From Juglans regia (lineage: Eukaryota > Streptophyta > Magnoliopsida > Fagales > Juglandaceae), in assembly GCF_001411555.2 (NCBI RefSeq), contig NC_049907.1:4782243-4846242 (forward strand): a DNA stretch of 64,000 nt, in the 5' to 3' direction. Shown piece after piece: positions 1 through 11,400 of this stretch. Positions within the stretch are counted from its first letter, which is position 1. Each line of letters begins with the position of its first letter. The position numbers and the translations under genes are program-made. The notes beneath the pieces were generated by a model. It saw nothing but the letters and a program-made list of their open reading frames with translations. It did no database searches and had not been told where the DNA came from.

Positions 1-210
1 TGAATCGGTGCTAGTAGTGAGAAATTCTTGTGGAGGAGGAAGAAATTCTGGTGGAGGAGGGAGAGAACCATCTACATAGGAGTATAAGTCTTGACCCCGT
101 AAATATGCAGATGTTTGAACCTTCCATAAAAGATAATTATCAGTGTTTAATTTGGTGGTGACTATGTGGGAGAAGGAGGAGTTGTTGGAAGAAGGAGAAG
201 AAGGAGCCAT
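1..210 (-). pseudogene. Ty1/copia Gag N-terminus (copia-0), cut by window edge
   Basis: On the minus strand an ATG at 208-210 opens 70 codons to the window edge. The product starts MAPSSPSSNNSSFSH and continues with a TTKLNTDNYLLWKVQ block, the N-terminal motif of plant copia Gag (UBN2-type, LxxxNYxxW). A primer-binding site and an LTR lie just upstream, as expected at the 5' end of an element. The frame is open as far as it can be seen. Whether the rest of the element is intact cannot be judged because it lies outside the window. Confidence 0.8.
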
Positions 211-238
211 GGATCAATATGGACAGTTTTGTCAAAAG

Positions 239-252
239 GCTCTTGATACCAT
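239..252 (-). promoter_or_regulatory. Primer-binding site of copia-0
   Basis: The minus strand reads TGGTATCAAGAGCC, the usual plant copia site complementary to the 3' part of initiator tRNA-Met. It directly follows an LTR 3' end in CA and lies 28 bp upstream of the Gag start codon. Confidence 0.75.
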
Positions 253-446
253 GTTTGATAAAATGACTAAAAGAAGGAATACTTCAATACAATATTATTC
301 AGTCTTAACAGAGTCTATATATAGACTTCAGTACAAGCAAATCACAAGATACGGACGTAACTAATTACAGCAGAGATCAACAATTTACAGCAGAGAATAA
401 CCAACTACCGTACCTACAGTGAGCTTCTAGAATAAGTATGAAAACA
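253..446 (-). repeat. 5' LTR of copia-0 (outer boundary approximate)
   Basis: This stretch lies between the primer-binding site and LINE-A. On the minus strand it holds a TATA-like CTATATATAGAC at about 314-325 and ends in CA at 253. The outer start is uncertain: a TG at about 446 or about 418 would both fit. The partner LTR lies beyond the window, so the limits cannot be fixed by comparison. Confidence 0.5.
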
Positions 447-485
447 CTACTGTGATGTGTGTGTCTGCGGTGATGATGATATGGA

Positions 486-1927
486 ATGGGTTACAGACTT
501 ATCAAGGCTAATATTTATCACGGTGTAATGGGCATGCTGCCCATGTTAGAAGCTGGGCACGTTTAGACCGATGTTTTCTTAATGTTGCTGCTCTTGATGT
601 CTTTGCGGATGCTCATTTGATTTATCTACTGCGTACATCTTCAGATCACTCTCCAATGCAGGTTATGTTGGAAAAGGAGGTGGTTCTTTATGGGTACCCT
701 TCTTTCAAATTTCAACAAATGTGGGTGTCCCATCCGACTTTCCTTGATTGTGTTTCACAAGCTTGCAATGGTGAGTTGCCGGGATCAAGGTTAAATAACC
801 TTGTAGTGAAGCTTAAACGTTTAAAAGGGGCTCTTAGATTATGGAATAAACAAGTGTTTGGCTGGACTGAGACTAATATTGCTATGCTAGAAGATAGAAT
901 CAAAAGACTGGAGGAGAGTCTACAAGTTCAGTTCTCGGAGGAGGTGGAGTTGGATTTAACTACTTCTCAAATTGAACTTTCAATTTGGTAGGAAAGAGAA
1001 GAGCAACGTCTAGCAGAATAGGCGAAACACGGATGGATTAAAGTAGGGGAAGGAAGTAGTGCATTTTTTCATGAGTGAGTCGTCGAAATCATAAAATTGT
1101 GAAGGAAATGATTCTAGAAGACGGATCTAGACTCTCTACACCTAAGCAGATTCATGATGGGGCCATAAGTTTTTGTACTAATTTTTTGAAAGCTTTTGAT
1201 AGGCAGGTGGAACTGATTCTTCATGGTTTGGTTCAAGAGGTGATAACGTAGGAGGAGAATGAGTTGTTGAGTCGAAGGCCAAGTTCGCAGGAAGTTTTCA
1301 AAGCATTTTGTTTCATTCCAATTGATAGTAGCCTGGGTCCTGACGGTTTTGGTTCGGGATTCTATCGAGCCTACTGGCAAATTGTGGGTGAAAAGGTTGT
1401 TGAAGCAGTGGCAGAATTTTTTACAGGTATGGAGCTTCCACATTTTTTCAATGCTACTTTTTTGGTTCTTATTCTGAAAGTAGAGAATCCGACAACTTTT
1501 GACAAATATCGACCTATAAGTTTATGGTCGATGTTCTATAAGGTGTGTTCTAAAATTTTGGTTAATAGGCTTTCTCCATTTTTAACCAAAATAATATCTC
1601 CGAAACAAGTGGCCTTTCTTCCGGGTAGAAGCATTTTGACATAAGCTTGACTCAAGAATTAATACATTCCATTAACAAGCCTACGTTTTGGGTGAATGTG
1701 GTTATAAAGATTAATATGGCGAAGGCATATGATAGTGTTGATTGGGGTTTTCTCTTGGATATTTTGAGAGTGTTTGCTTTTTTCGAATTTGTTTGCTCTC
1801 TTATTAGGCAATGCATCTCCTCTTCATGGTTCTATGTGGTTGTGAATGAGATTCCTAAGGGTTTCTTTAAAGGCAGGAGAGGGTTGAGACAAGGGGATCC
1901 CATCTCCCCGTACTTATTTATTCTAGT
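486..1927 (+). pseudogene. LINE-A ORF2 part 1: endonuclease C-terminus and RT fingers/palm
   Basis: The reading starts in degenerate endonuclease with CNG..RSWARLDR and the SDHSPM block at about 640-660 (the terminal SDH motif of the EEP nuclease fold). A coiled-coil-like linker rich in KRLK and EE residues follows at 790-980. RT begins near 1310 (SSLGPDGFGSGFY), then YRPISL at about 1510, FLPGRSI at about 1620, and RQGDPISPYLF at about 1890. Stops near 989, 1020 and 1642 and a frame change near 1645 break it. It ends where copia-1 inserted. Confidence 0.88.
1923..1927 (+). repeat. Target-site duplication of copia-1, left copy
   Basis: CTAGT immediately precedes the TG of the copia-1 5' LTR and matches CTAGT at 5999-6003 after its 3' end. 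Confidence 0.85.
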
Positions 1928-2213
1928 TGTTGGAATATAGAAAACCATATCAAGGAATTGGAAAGGAAATCCTAAGAAGCCAAACAAGGGACTTTATTAA
2001 TTCCTAATCCAGTTTGACAGTTAAGTTAGTTAGCCTCAGAATAACCTACTTTATTGTACCTCAAGTTGTATAAATAGGTTACTTTGTATAGTTTAAAATG
2101 ATCAAGTCATTTTTTCATTTGTCTAATGAGAAGAAGCAAAGTTCTCTCTTCCACATCTTCTGTTTTCCATTTCTTTTTCTATTTTTCAATTCACAATTCC
2201 TAGTAATTTTTCA
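1928..2213 (+). repeat. 5' LTR of copia-1
   Basis: It begins TGTTGGAATATAG and ends in TTTTTCA, 286 bp, with the PBS directly after. Its last approximately 137 bp recur at 5861-5998. Confidence 0.85.
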
Positions 2214-2268
2214 TGGTATCATCGTGTATAAAGTTTCCGTTGCAACTTTGATTCCTCTGTCTGCTTTT

Positions 2269-3965
2269 ATGACAGAATCTAATTCTAATTCTGTTCCTCC
2301 TATCCAAAATTCTTCAAGTTCTTCTCCTCCAAGAATGAATCCTTTTGAGAATTCTTCAAGCTTTTATTTCTTGCATCCATCTGATAATCCAGGTGCTTTG
2401 TTGGTCTCTGAAATCTTCACTGGAGAGCATTATGTAGCATGGAGTTGCTCTGTTTCCATTGCACTTACAGTGAAGAACAAGATTGCATTTATTGATGGTA
2501 GCTTATCTCAACCATCTTTTGAGAATCAAACACTTCGAGTTGCTTGGCTTATGGCAAACAACCTGGTTTTGTCCTGGCTAATGAATTCAATCTCCAAAGA
2601 AATTCGTGGAAGCCTTCTTTACTTCACAAGTGCCTTCGAGATTTGGGAGGACCTCAAGATTCGATATCTTCGTAGTGATGGTCCTAGAGTTTTCACTTTG
2701 GAAAAATTGCTTAGCTCTATTTCTCAAATATCAAAGTCTGCCACTGAATATTTCAGTGAGTTCAAAACCCTATGGGATGAATACATCAACTACCGCCCAA
2801 TTCCAGTTTGTCATTGTGGAAATCTTGAAAGATGTTCTTATGAAATTTTGAAGAATCTATCCGAGCGCCAGCAAGCTGATTATGTAATGAAATTCTTGGT
2901 TGGTCTGTATGATTCTTATTCAGCATTGCGTAGTCAACTGCTGCTTCAATCTCCATTACCTTCAATGAGCAAGGTCTTTTCTCTGTTACTGCAAGAAGAA
3001 AGCCAAAGATCATTATCAAATACTGTTGGTATTTCTCTTGACTCACATGCCATGTTTGCTACACAGCCTCAGAGGCAAAATTCATCAAATCTTACCAAGT
3101 TTCAGAAACCAAGAGGCAAAACAGATGCAATATGTTCCCACTGTTATGGTCACTTAGTAGATATAAGTGCTTCCAACTCATTGGCTATCCCCCTGGCTGG
3201 AAAGGTCCTCGAGGCAAAAGATCAATTTCTGCTCAATCTGGAAATGGAACTTCACAATTACCTATTGCAAACAATGTTTCATATTTGGAGCAAGATGCAA
3301 GTAATCCTAATACTATTTTCTCTCAAGAGCAAATTCAAAATTTAATTACTCTTGCCTATAGCTTGTCCAATTCAAACATCAACTCCACTCCAGTTCCTAA
3401 TATTGCAACAATTTCAGGTATTTCTCCAATATGTAATACAACATATAATTCAAAGAACGCCTTTACTTGGATTTTAGATATCGAGGCAACAGATCATATG
3501 ATCTGCTGTCCTAATCTTTTTACCTCTATAAAAATGTCCACTGAACCTTACAAAGTCCACCTTCCAAATGGCCAATTTGTTCCAGTTAATTTTACTGGAA
3601 ATGTCATTTTTTTACCTGATATAACACTATATAATGCACTTTATGTTCTTGCATTCAATATCATTCTTATTTCTTCTTCAAGATTGACAAAAGATAACCC
3701 ACTTGGTTTGTTCTTCTTTGAATCCAAATGTGTTTTGCAGGATCTCAACAAATGGAAGATGATTGGACTTGCTGAAGTCAAGTCAGGTTTATACCACTTA
3801 CAACACGTACATGCTGCTACAAAAATTGAGAAGTCTAATCCAATCAGTTTACCTTATATTTCAAATTCTACTAAAGCTTGTAATGCCATTTCTGAGATAT
3901 GGCATCTTAGGTTAGGACATCTTCTAAATTCTAGAATAAAAGTAATTCATTTAATTCTTCTGTAA
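2269..3965 (+). pseudogene. copia-1 Gag, protease and GAG-pre-integrase
   Basis: I chose the start at 2269 (MTESNSNSVPP) because upstream codons read back into the LTR. Gag shows the AWSCSVSIALTVKNK and FIDGSLSQP motifs and a WEDLKIRYL block. The zinc knuckle near 3135-3165 is damaged: CSHC is followed by YGH, with a small deletion that shifts the frame. The next frame (3132-3965) reads CFQLIGYPPGW, then the protease site, where the usual DSGA is DIEA (about 3478-3490), followed by ATDH, then IWHLRLGH of the integrase zinc region. The altered protease site and shift make it non-functional. Confidence 0.82.
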
Positions 3966-4063
3966 CATCTTCAAAGAATCATATATGTGAAGTATGTCCA
4001 TTAGCCAAGCAAAAGAAACTTCCCTTTTCTATATCAACTACTCAATCAAATAAAGCCTTTCAG

Positions 4064-4420
4064 TTGGTGCACTTTGACATTTGGGGCCCCTTTCCCACAA
4101 TATCTTATTCTGGATATTCCTATTTCCTTACTGTTGTAGATGATTATTCAAGATTTACTTGGTTATATCTTATGAAATCTAAATCAGATACTCGAGTTCT
4201 GATTAACAATTTCATTTCCTATGTTCAAAATCAATTCAATACACAAGTTCAAACCATTCGGACTGACAATGGTCAAGAGTTCAATATGCCAGATTTCTAT
4301 TAAAAATATGGCATCATACACCAATCATCTTGTGTAGAAACTCCTCAATAGAATGGTAGAATTGAAAGAAAGCATCAACATCTACTCAATGTTGCAAGAG
4401 CTCTCTTATTTTAGTCAAAA
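4064..4420 (+). pseudogene. copia-1 integrase core
   Basis: The frame carries HFDIWGPF (first catalytic Asp, about 4075), VVDDYSRFTWLY and RTDNGQEF (second Asp). A premature stop at 4301-4303 follows. Beyond it the same frame still shows NGRIERKHQHL, with the third acidic residue. Several further stops occur before RT. Confidence 0.8.
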
Positions 4421-4727
4421 TTACCTTTAACATACTAGTCTGACTGTGTGTTAACTGCCACACATATAATCAATAGAACTCCTTCCTTGATTCTTAATAA
4501 TCAAACACCATACTTTCTGCTGTTTTCAAAATTTACCAAACTACAATACTCACAAACATTCAGCTGCACAATCATCTCCTAGTTGTTCTTCTAGTAAGCC
4601 TTACTCAATCTTTCTTTCTAATTCCAAATTGTCTCATAAATACAAAATCTTTGTATCTGCTGTTTCCACCATATTTGAACCCAAAACCTTTAAACAGGCC
4701 ATCTCTCAACCTGAGTGAAAACATGCT

Positions 4728-5857
4728 ATGGCAGAAGAAATAAAAGCCATTGAAATTAACAAAACTTGGGATCTTGCTATCTTACCTCCAAACAAAATTG
4801 TCATAGGATGCAAATGGGTTTATCGTGTTAAGTTCAAAGCTGATGGTAGTGTTAAGAGATGTAAAACTAGATTAGTAGCTAAGGGATATACTCAACAAGA
4901 GGGATTATATTTTTTTGATACCTACTCTCCTGTAGCTAAAATGACAACAGTTAGAGTGCTGTTAGCTGTGGCAGCAATAAAAGGTTGGTATTTACATCAA
5001 CTTGATGTAAATAATGCATTTTTGCATGGAGAATTAAATGAGGAAGTTTATATGTACTTACCACCTGGTTTTGCTTCTCCTAATGATCCACGAGTTTGCA
5101 AACTTAAAAAGAGTTTGTATTGATTAAAACAGGCTTCAAGACAGTGGTTCCCAAAACTGTCAGCCTCATTAATCCAGTTTGGTTTAATTCAAGGCAAATC
5201 AGACTCTTCACTCTTCACTAAGCAGACTTCAAACAGTTTCATGGTTCTATTAATCTATGTTGATGATGTGATCTTAGCATCCAATAACCTTGAGCAGATT
5301 GCTATTGTCAAAAAGTATTTGCATGATTCATTCACAATTAAAGATTTGGGTGAATTAAAATATTTTTTGGGCATTGAGGTAGCAAGATCAAAGAAAGGTA
5401 TTGCCTTATGTCAAAGGAAGTATGCTCTCGATATACTAGAAGATAGTGGATTTCTGCTTCCAAACCAGTGGCATTCCCCATGGAATCAAACCTCAAATTG
5501 AGTGCACATGATTCCTCTCCACTCTTAACTGATGTTGCTGCCTACAGGAGGCTTGTAGGTCGACTTCTATATCTAACTATTACCAGACCTAATCTGGCAT
5601 ACTCAGTCCAAGCTTTGAGTCAATTCATGGCTAATCCTAGTACATTACATCTTCAAGCAGCTGAAAGAGTACTTAGGTACATTAAAGCCACACCTAGACA
5701 GGGTATTTTCTTGGCTGCAGCAGCACCATTGCATTTGAAGGCATACTCAGACAGTGATTGGGGGGTTGTCTCGACTCAAGGAAAAGTATCACAGGCTTTA
5801 CAGTTTTTATTGGTGACTCACTCATCTCATGGAAATCAAAGAAACAACCTACAATAA
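4728..5857 (+). pseudogene. copia-1 reverse transcriptase and RNase H (broken)
   Basis: RT_2-type RT is recognisable from [14 protein letters not shown] (about 4808), the [10 protein letters not shown] box (about 5005) and YVDD (about 5258). A stop at 5121-5123 splits the RT, and a frame change occurs near 5470. RNase H begins with YSDSDWG (about 5745) and runs to the KKQPT region. It then joins directly to LTR sequence at about 5860, so the rest of RNase H has been deleted. Confidence 0.82.
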
Positions 5858-5860
5858 CTA

Positions 5861-5998
5861 GGTTGCTTTGTATAGTTTAAAATGATCAAGTTATGTTTTT
5901 CATTCGTCTAACGAGAAGAAGCAAAGTTCTCTCTTCCATATCTTCTGTTTTCCAATTCTTTTTCTGTTTTTCAATTCACAATTCCTAGCAATTTTACA
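5861..5998 (+). repeat. 3' LTR remnant of copia-1
   Basis: It is homologous to about 2077-2213 of the 5' LTR (shared GTATAGTTTAAAATGATCAA) and ends in TTTTACA at 5998, followed by the right CTAGT TSD copy at 5999-6003. The first half of this LTR is missing. Confidence 0.85.
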
Positions 5999-6003
5999 CT
6001 AGT

Positions 6004-6808
6004 TGAAGAAATATTTACTAGAATGATTAAAAAACAGGTGGAGTTGGGTATGATTGTGCCGTTTTACCATCCAAGAGGTACACTACGGATTGTTTTACAC
6101 TCGCTTTTATGTGGATGATGTGGTGTTATTTTCTAATGGGGGAAAGAGATCCACACGTTACATTATGAAGGTGCTAAAGGTATATGATAGCTGGTCTGGC
6201 CAAGTGGTGAATAAATGAAAGTCTTCCATTTTCTTTTCCAAACACATCTCAACTATTCGATGGCGGTTATTGCTTCGCACTACTGGTTTCTCGGAAGGGT
6301 CTTTTCCCTTTATATACTTGGGTGTGCCAATTGTTTCTGGCAGATTGTTGACATCTCATTTTGAAGCTTTGATAAATAAAATCCGTGTTCGGCTAGAAGG
6401 TTGGCAGGCTAGACTCCTTTCCAGTGGGGCTTGGTTATTGCTAATAAAGCATGTCCTGCAAAGTATTCCAGTGCATTCTTTATCTATATTGAAGACTCCA
6501 AAGGCTGTTATTCAGAAAATTACAAGGCTTATGAGCACCTTTTTAGGGGGAGTAAAGGATGGCAAAGCTAAGAAAAAATGGTGTGCATGGTTAGAGCTTT
6601 GTAAACCAATTTTAGAAGGGGGTTTGGGGCTTCATGATCTGCATGAAGTACAAAGTTCACTCCACATGAAATTGGCTTGGAATATATTAAATGGTTCCTC
6701 TCTATGGTCTAAATTTTTTCTTGCTAAATATGTTGGAAATAACCATATTAGAGTGATCAATCCTCAAAAAGGCACAAATTTCTGGAAAATAATCCTGAAG
6801 CATATTCC
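6004..6808 (+). pseudogene. LINE-A ORF2 part 2: RT active site and thumb
   Basis: After removal of copia-1 the frame continues LVEEIFTRMIKK from the RQGDP block upstream. A frameshift lies just before the catalytic box FYVDDVVLFSNGGK (about 6105-6150). The following frame has one stop in VVNK*KSSIFFSK. It then runs FIYLGVPI, the GWQARLLSSGAWLLL thumb and GGLGLHDL to about 6803. The copia-2 TSD ATTCC (6804-6808) ends the piece. Apart from the shifts this is a typical L1-clade RT C-terminal half. Confidence 0.87.
6804..6808 (+). repeat. Target-site duplication of copia-2, left copy
   Basis: ATTCC directly precedes the 5' LTR and is repeated exactly at 11784-11788 after the 3' LTR. Confidence 0.9.
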
Positions 6809-7150
6809 TATTAGAAGAAACTCAGCTGACCAAGATCAAGGCTCAATTGACAAAGATAAAGGCTTGATCTCAGCCACTAATTCAGCCTCAGATGGAGGCC
6901 CGCATGCAGACCATGCTCAAGACAGCAAGATAGTTGATGCTTTCCTTGTATAGATATCAACTTTCCTTGTATAGATTTATTCTCTATTTAGTTTCCTTAT
7001 CTAGATTTATTCTGATTGAATGTAATCTAATCACATTGTTTCTTTCTATGTCTCAATCCCTACAATTATGGGAACATGTGTATTTAAGCAGCTCTGCTGC
7101 ATTGTAAAGAAAAACAGTTTGCATTTTATTTTCCTCTATAGTTTTTTTCA
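6809..7150 (+). repeat. 5' LTR of copia-2
   Basis: 342 bp, starting TATTAGAAGAAACTC (the 3' copy has TGTTAG, so the terminal TG is mutated here) and ending TTTTTTTCA. A TATTTAAGC TATA-like box lies at about 7080. Confidence 0.93.
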
Positions 7151-7163
7151 TGGTATCAGAGCC
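7151..7163 (+). promoter_or_regulatory. Primer-binding site of copia-2
   Basis: TGGTATCAGAGCC, complementary to the initiator tRNA-Met 3' portion, immediately follows the 5' LTR. Confidence 0.9.
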
Positions 7164-7207
7164 CCTCGAGGGTTAATACCTTTTCTGATCCTTTTCCTTT
7201 TAACATC

Positions 7208-8489
7208 ATGTCAAACTCTGGTAATTCCTCCTCCTCTTCTACTCTATCTCTACCAAGTATCACTCATTTTATTTCTATCAAACTAGATGGTAACAACTAT
7301 CTAAATTGGGTATCACAGTTCCTACCTGTGTTGCGTAGTCATGATCTCATGGGTATTGTTGATGGCACTGAGCCATGCCCACCAAAGTTTCTCTCTGATA
7401 ATTCAGGAAACTTGTCAACCGAGATCAACCCATTTTTTTTTATCTTGGCAAAAGAAGGATCAATACCTTCTCAGTTGGTTCAATACCACCTTGTCAGATA
7501 GTGTGTTGTCTTCAGTTTATGGCTTACACACTTCTAGGCAAGTTTGGACCTCTTTGGCAACTAGATTTGCCTCACAGTCTAGGTCCCGAATAGCCTACCT
7601 AAAAAGACAGCTTCAATCCTTGAGTCAGGGATCACAAACCTGTACTCAATACTTAGGACAAGCCAAAATCCTTGCTGATCAACTTACTGCAGCAGGAAAG
7701 GCAGTGGATGATGATGACCTTATTTCCTATGTCTTGGGTGGTCTCAATCCCACTTACACTGCCTTCATCACATCTTTTCACTTTGCTACTAGAGAGTCTG
7801 TTATGGCCTTTGAAGACTTTCAAGCTGAGCTATTAAACCATGAAATTCTTCTTGGGAATCAACAACAGCAGCAAACAAGTGACTCTGGTAATTTTGCCCT
7901 TTACTCACAAAAGCCCAAATCTTTTAACTACAAGGGAAAGAATCTTGGACAGCAGAGGCAACACTCTTATTCTAAGAAATCAGAAGGGCACAAGCCCAAG
8001 AATGAAACAAACCAGAGAGGACCTTGCCAAATCTGTGGAAAGATGGGACATCAAGCTCTAGACTGCTACCATAGGATGAACTATTCTTATCAAGGGAGGC
8101 ATCCTCCTTCTCAGTTGGCTGCCATGGCTGCAAGAATGAATTCTGTTGAACCAAAAGAACAACCCTGGTTTGCTGACAGTGGAGCAAACAATCATGTCAC
8201 AGCAGATTTAGAGAATCTCACTCTTCAAGAACAATTCAAGGGTGATGAAGAAGTTGCTGTAGGAAATGGTTCAGGTTTATCTATCCTAAACATTGGTTCC
8301 TCAACACTTTTTCATTCTCAAAAACCTTTCAAGTTCAAAAATATTCTTCATTGTCCTAATGCAGCAGCCAATTTGCTTTCTATTCAGAAATTTTGTGTTG
8401 ATAATAACTGTTGGTTTAAACTGACTGATACTCATTTTTTTTGTGAAGGACAACATCACAGGGCAGACTCTCATGCAAGGACCAAGTAG
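7208..8489 (+). pseudogene. copia-2 Gag and protease (two frameshifts in T-runs)
   Basis: The start at 7208 (MSNSGNSSSSSTLSLPS) lies 45 bp past the PBS. The Gag N-terminus shows KLDGNNYLNWVSQF. The frame is lost in the nine-T run near 7432-7441; the next frame, open from 7341 to 8489, continues LSWQKKDQYLLSWFNTTL. The UBN2 core follows, then a CQICGKMGHQALDC zinc knuckle (CX2CX4HX4C, about 8029-8070), the protease site WFADSGANNHV (about 8166) and the gag-pre-integrase start. A second T-run (8435-8442) shifts the frame into the Pol reading frame. Both shifts have the same sign, as one extra T in each run would give. Confidence 0.88.
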
Positions 8490-11400
8490 AGATGGCCTCT
8501 ATCCAATCAAACTTTCCAAGTCTATCAATAAAGTCAAGAAATTCACTAGTTTCCTTGGAGTCTCTGCAAATGCCAATATTTGGCATCGAAGACTAGGACA
8601 TCCTGCTTCTCTAGTCTTAGATAAAATTAGAAAATTTGCTCACATTCCTGTCATTCAGTCTACTGAACATTCTGTCTTGTGTGAGGCCTGTCAATTAGCC
8701 AAGGCCAAAAATCTTCCTTTTCCTGCTTCCACAATTGTAACCAATGAACCTTTGGAAATAATACATTCTGATTTGTGGACTTCTCCTGTTCTTTCTACAA
8801 CTGGGTTTAAATACTATGTTGTGTTCATTGACAACTACTCAAGGTTCACTTGGATTTATCCTCTCAAGACAAAATCTGAGACCTTTGACAGTTTTGTGAA
8901 ATTTAAATGCCAAGCTGAAAATCTTTTGTCTAAGAAAATTAAAAATTTTCAATCTGATGGTGGAGGTGAATTTCTTTCTACTCAATTCAAAAAATTTCTC
9001 ACTGCCAATGGGATCCACCATCGAATATCTTGTCCATATACTGCCCAACAAAATGGTCTTGCTGAAAGAAAGCATAGACACATAGTTGAGATGGGTCTTG
9101 CTCTCTTAGCTCAATCTAAATTGCCAAATACCTACTGGACAGATGCCTTCAACACCTCTGTTTACCTCATAAACAGATTGCCTAGCCTTGTGTTGAAAGA
9201 TAACTGTCCATATACCAAACTGCTAAACAAAGTCCCTGATTATTCCTTTCTCAAAGTGTTTGGTTGCTGTTGCTATCCTCTTTTCAAACCTTATAACACC
9301 CACAAGCTTATGTACAGATCCAAAAAGTGCATATTCATAGGCTATTGCTCCAATTATCGAGGGTATAGATGTCTTGATCCCATGACAGGAAAAATTCTGA
9401 CCAGCAGGAATGTCATCTTTGATGAGCAATCCTTTCCAGCACAGGATTGGAAACCATCTCTGCTCAAGTCTTCTGCACGAGACCTCCCCCAACAGGTTAG
9501 TACTTTACACTCAAATGATGTTATCTTACCTGTTTACCACACTACATCAACACAAAGTTCTGATGTCTCTGTCAATATTGCACCACCTGCTGAATCTGTT
9601 GATCCCTCTGTTGAACCACAAATGTCTCCCAACTTCAGTTCTCCTTTAGAACCACCTCAAGTTGAGGAACAAATGAGTTCTACTGCCTGCTCCATACCAG
9701 AAACACTTCAAGTAGAGGACACAGCAGTCCCTACTGCACCCCCAATTGAGACCATAGCTGCTTCTACACATCCTATGACTACCAGGTCCAAGGATGGTTC
9801 TAGGAAAACTAAAGCATTTCCTGATTACAAAGTCTTTTCAGTCATCAAACACCCTCTCATGGCTTTGCATACAGTGACTCCTAATACCACCTTACCAACT
9901 ACACCACATCTTTATTCTCAAGCCATCAAGTCACCCCACTGGATTCAAGCCATGCAAGAAGAGTTTGATGCTCTCTTATGCAATCACACTTGGACTTTGT
10001 GTCCAAGACCTCCCACCAAGAATGTCATTCATAATAATTGGGTGTACAAAATAAAACAGAAAGCTGATGGATCTCTAGACAGATTTAAGGCTAGACTTGT
10101 AGCCAAAGGGTATGAGCAACAAGATGGGATTGACTACACTGAAACTTTCAGTCCAGTAGTCAAAGTGTCAACAATCAGAACAATCTTAGCAATCGCTGTT
10201 CATTACAATTGGCCATTGAGACAACTTGATGTCTCAAATGCTTTTCTCCATGGGACACTTGAAGAGGAGGTTTATATGGAACAGCCAGCTGGTTTTAAAA
10301 ATAAAAAATATCCAAATCATGTTTGCAAGCTACACAAATCCATCTATGGCCTTAAACAGGCCCCTCGTGCCTGGTTCAACAAGCTTGCCACCACTTTAAT
10401 TGCTTTTGGATTTCAAGAATCTAAAGTGGACTACTCTCTCTTTGTTTATCATTGTTCTGACATACACATATTTCTGCTAGTGTATGTAGATGACATAATT
10501 CTCACAGGAAATAATACTGCAGCAATGAGAGGTCTCATAAATTGTCTTAAGCAACATTTTGCAATGAAGGATCTTGGCTCTCTTAGCTTCTTTCTTGGGA
10601 TACATGTTCAATATCTGACCAATGGGATGTTGTTATCACAGTCCAAGTATGCATTGGACCTTCTCTCTCGGTTCAAAATGACAGAAGCCAAACCAGCTAA
10701 AACCCCTATTCCAGCAGGCTCTCAGTTATCTAAGCATCATGGTGATCCATTGGAAAATGTCACTGAATATAGACAACTTGTTGGAGCTTTGCAATACCTC
10801 ACTTTGACAAGACCAGACATAAGCTTCACTGTCAATCAGCTTTGTCAGTTTATGCACAATCCCTCCACAGTCCACTGGACAGCAGCCAAAAGAGTGCTAC
10901 GGTATCTCAAAGGATCACTCAATCATGGACTGTTATTCACCAAGGGATCACTCACTCTTAATGCATACAGTGACTCAGATTGGGCTAGTAACCCAGATGA
11001 CAGAAGGTCAACCACTGGCTATGCCATATATCTAGGACCATGTCTAATCAGCTGGAGTGCCAAGAAACAAACTGTGGTTTCTAAATCAAGTACAGAAGCT
11101 GAATATCGATCTTTAGCACTTACCACAGCTGAAGTTTATTGGCTCAGGATGCTTCTAAAAGAACTGCAAGTGCCTCTCGGTACAGCTCCTACCCTATGGT
11201 GTGATAACTTAGGGGCACTGTCCTTGGCAACAAATCCAGTGTATCATGCAAGGACTAAACATATAGAGGTGGACTATCACTTTATTCGAGAGAAAGTTGT
11301 TAATAAAGACATCACAACCAGGTATCTCTCTACCATTGATCAAGTGGCAGACATATTCACTAAGGGACTTACTTCAGCACGATTTCTACTACTTAGAGAC

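Larger units (their letters stand above)
1928..5998 (+). mobile_element. copia-1: degenerate Ty1/copia element inserted in LINE-A
   Basis: The element has a 5' LTR, a PBS at 2214 (TGGTATC), gag, protease, integrase, RT, RNase H and a 3' LTR remnant, flanked by a 5-bp TSD. It is about 4.07 kb, short because the end of RNase H, the polypurine tract and roughly the first half of the 3' LTR are deleted. Numerous stops and shifts make it non-functional. It sits in the same orientation as LINE-A. Confidence 0.9.

Noticed and set aside
7151..7163. A tRNA gene near the TGGTATCAGAGCC motifs
   Set aside because: These are retrotransposon primer-binding sites. No cloverleaf can be built around any of them.
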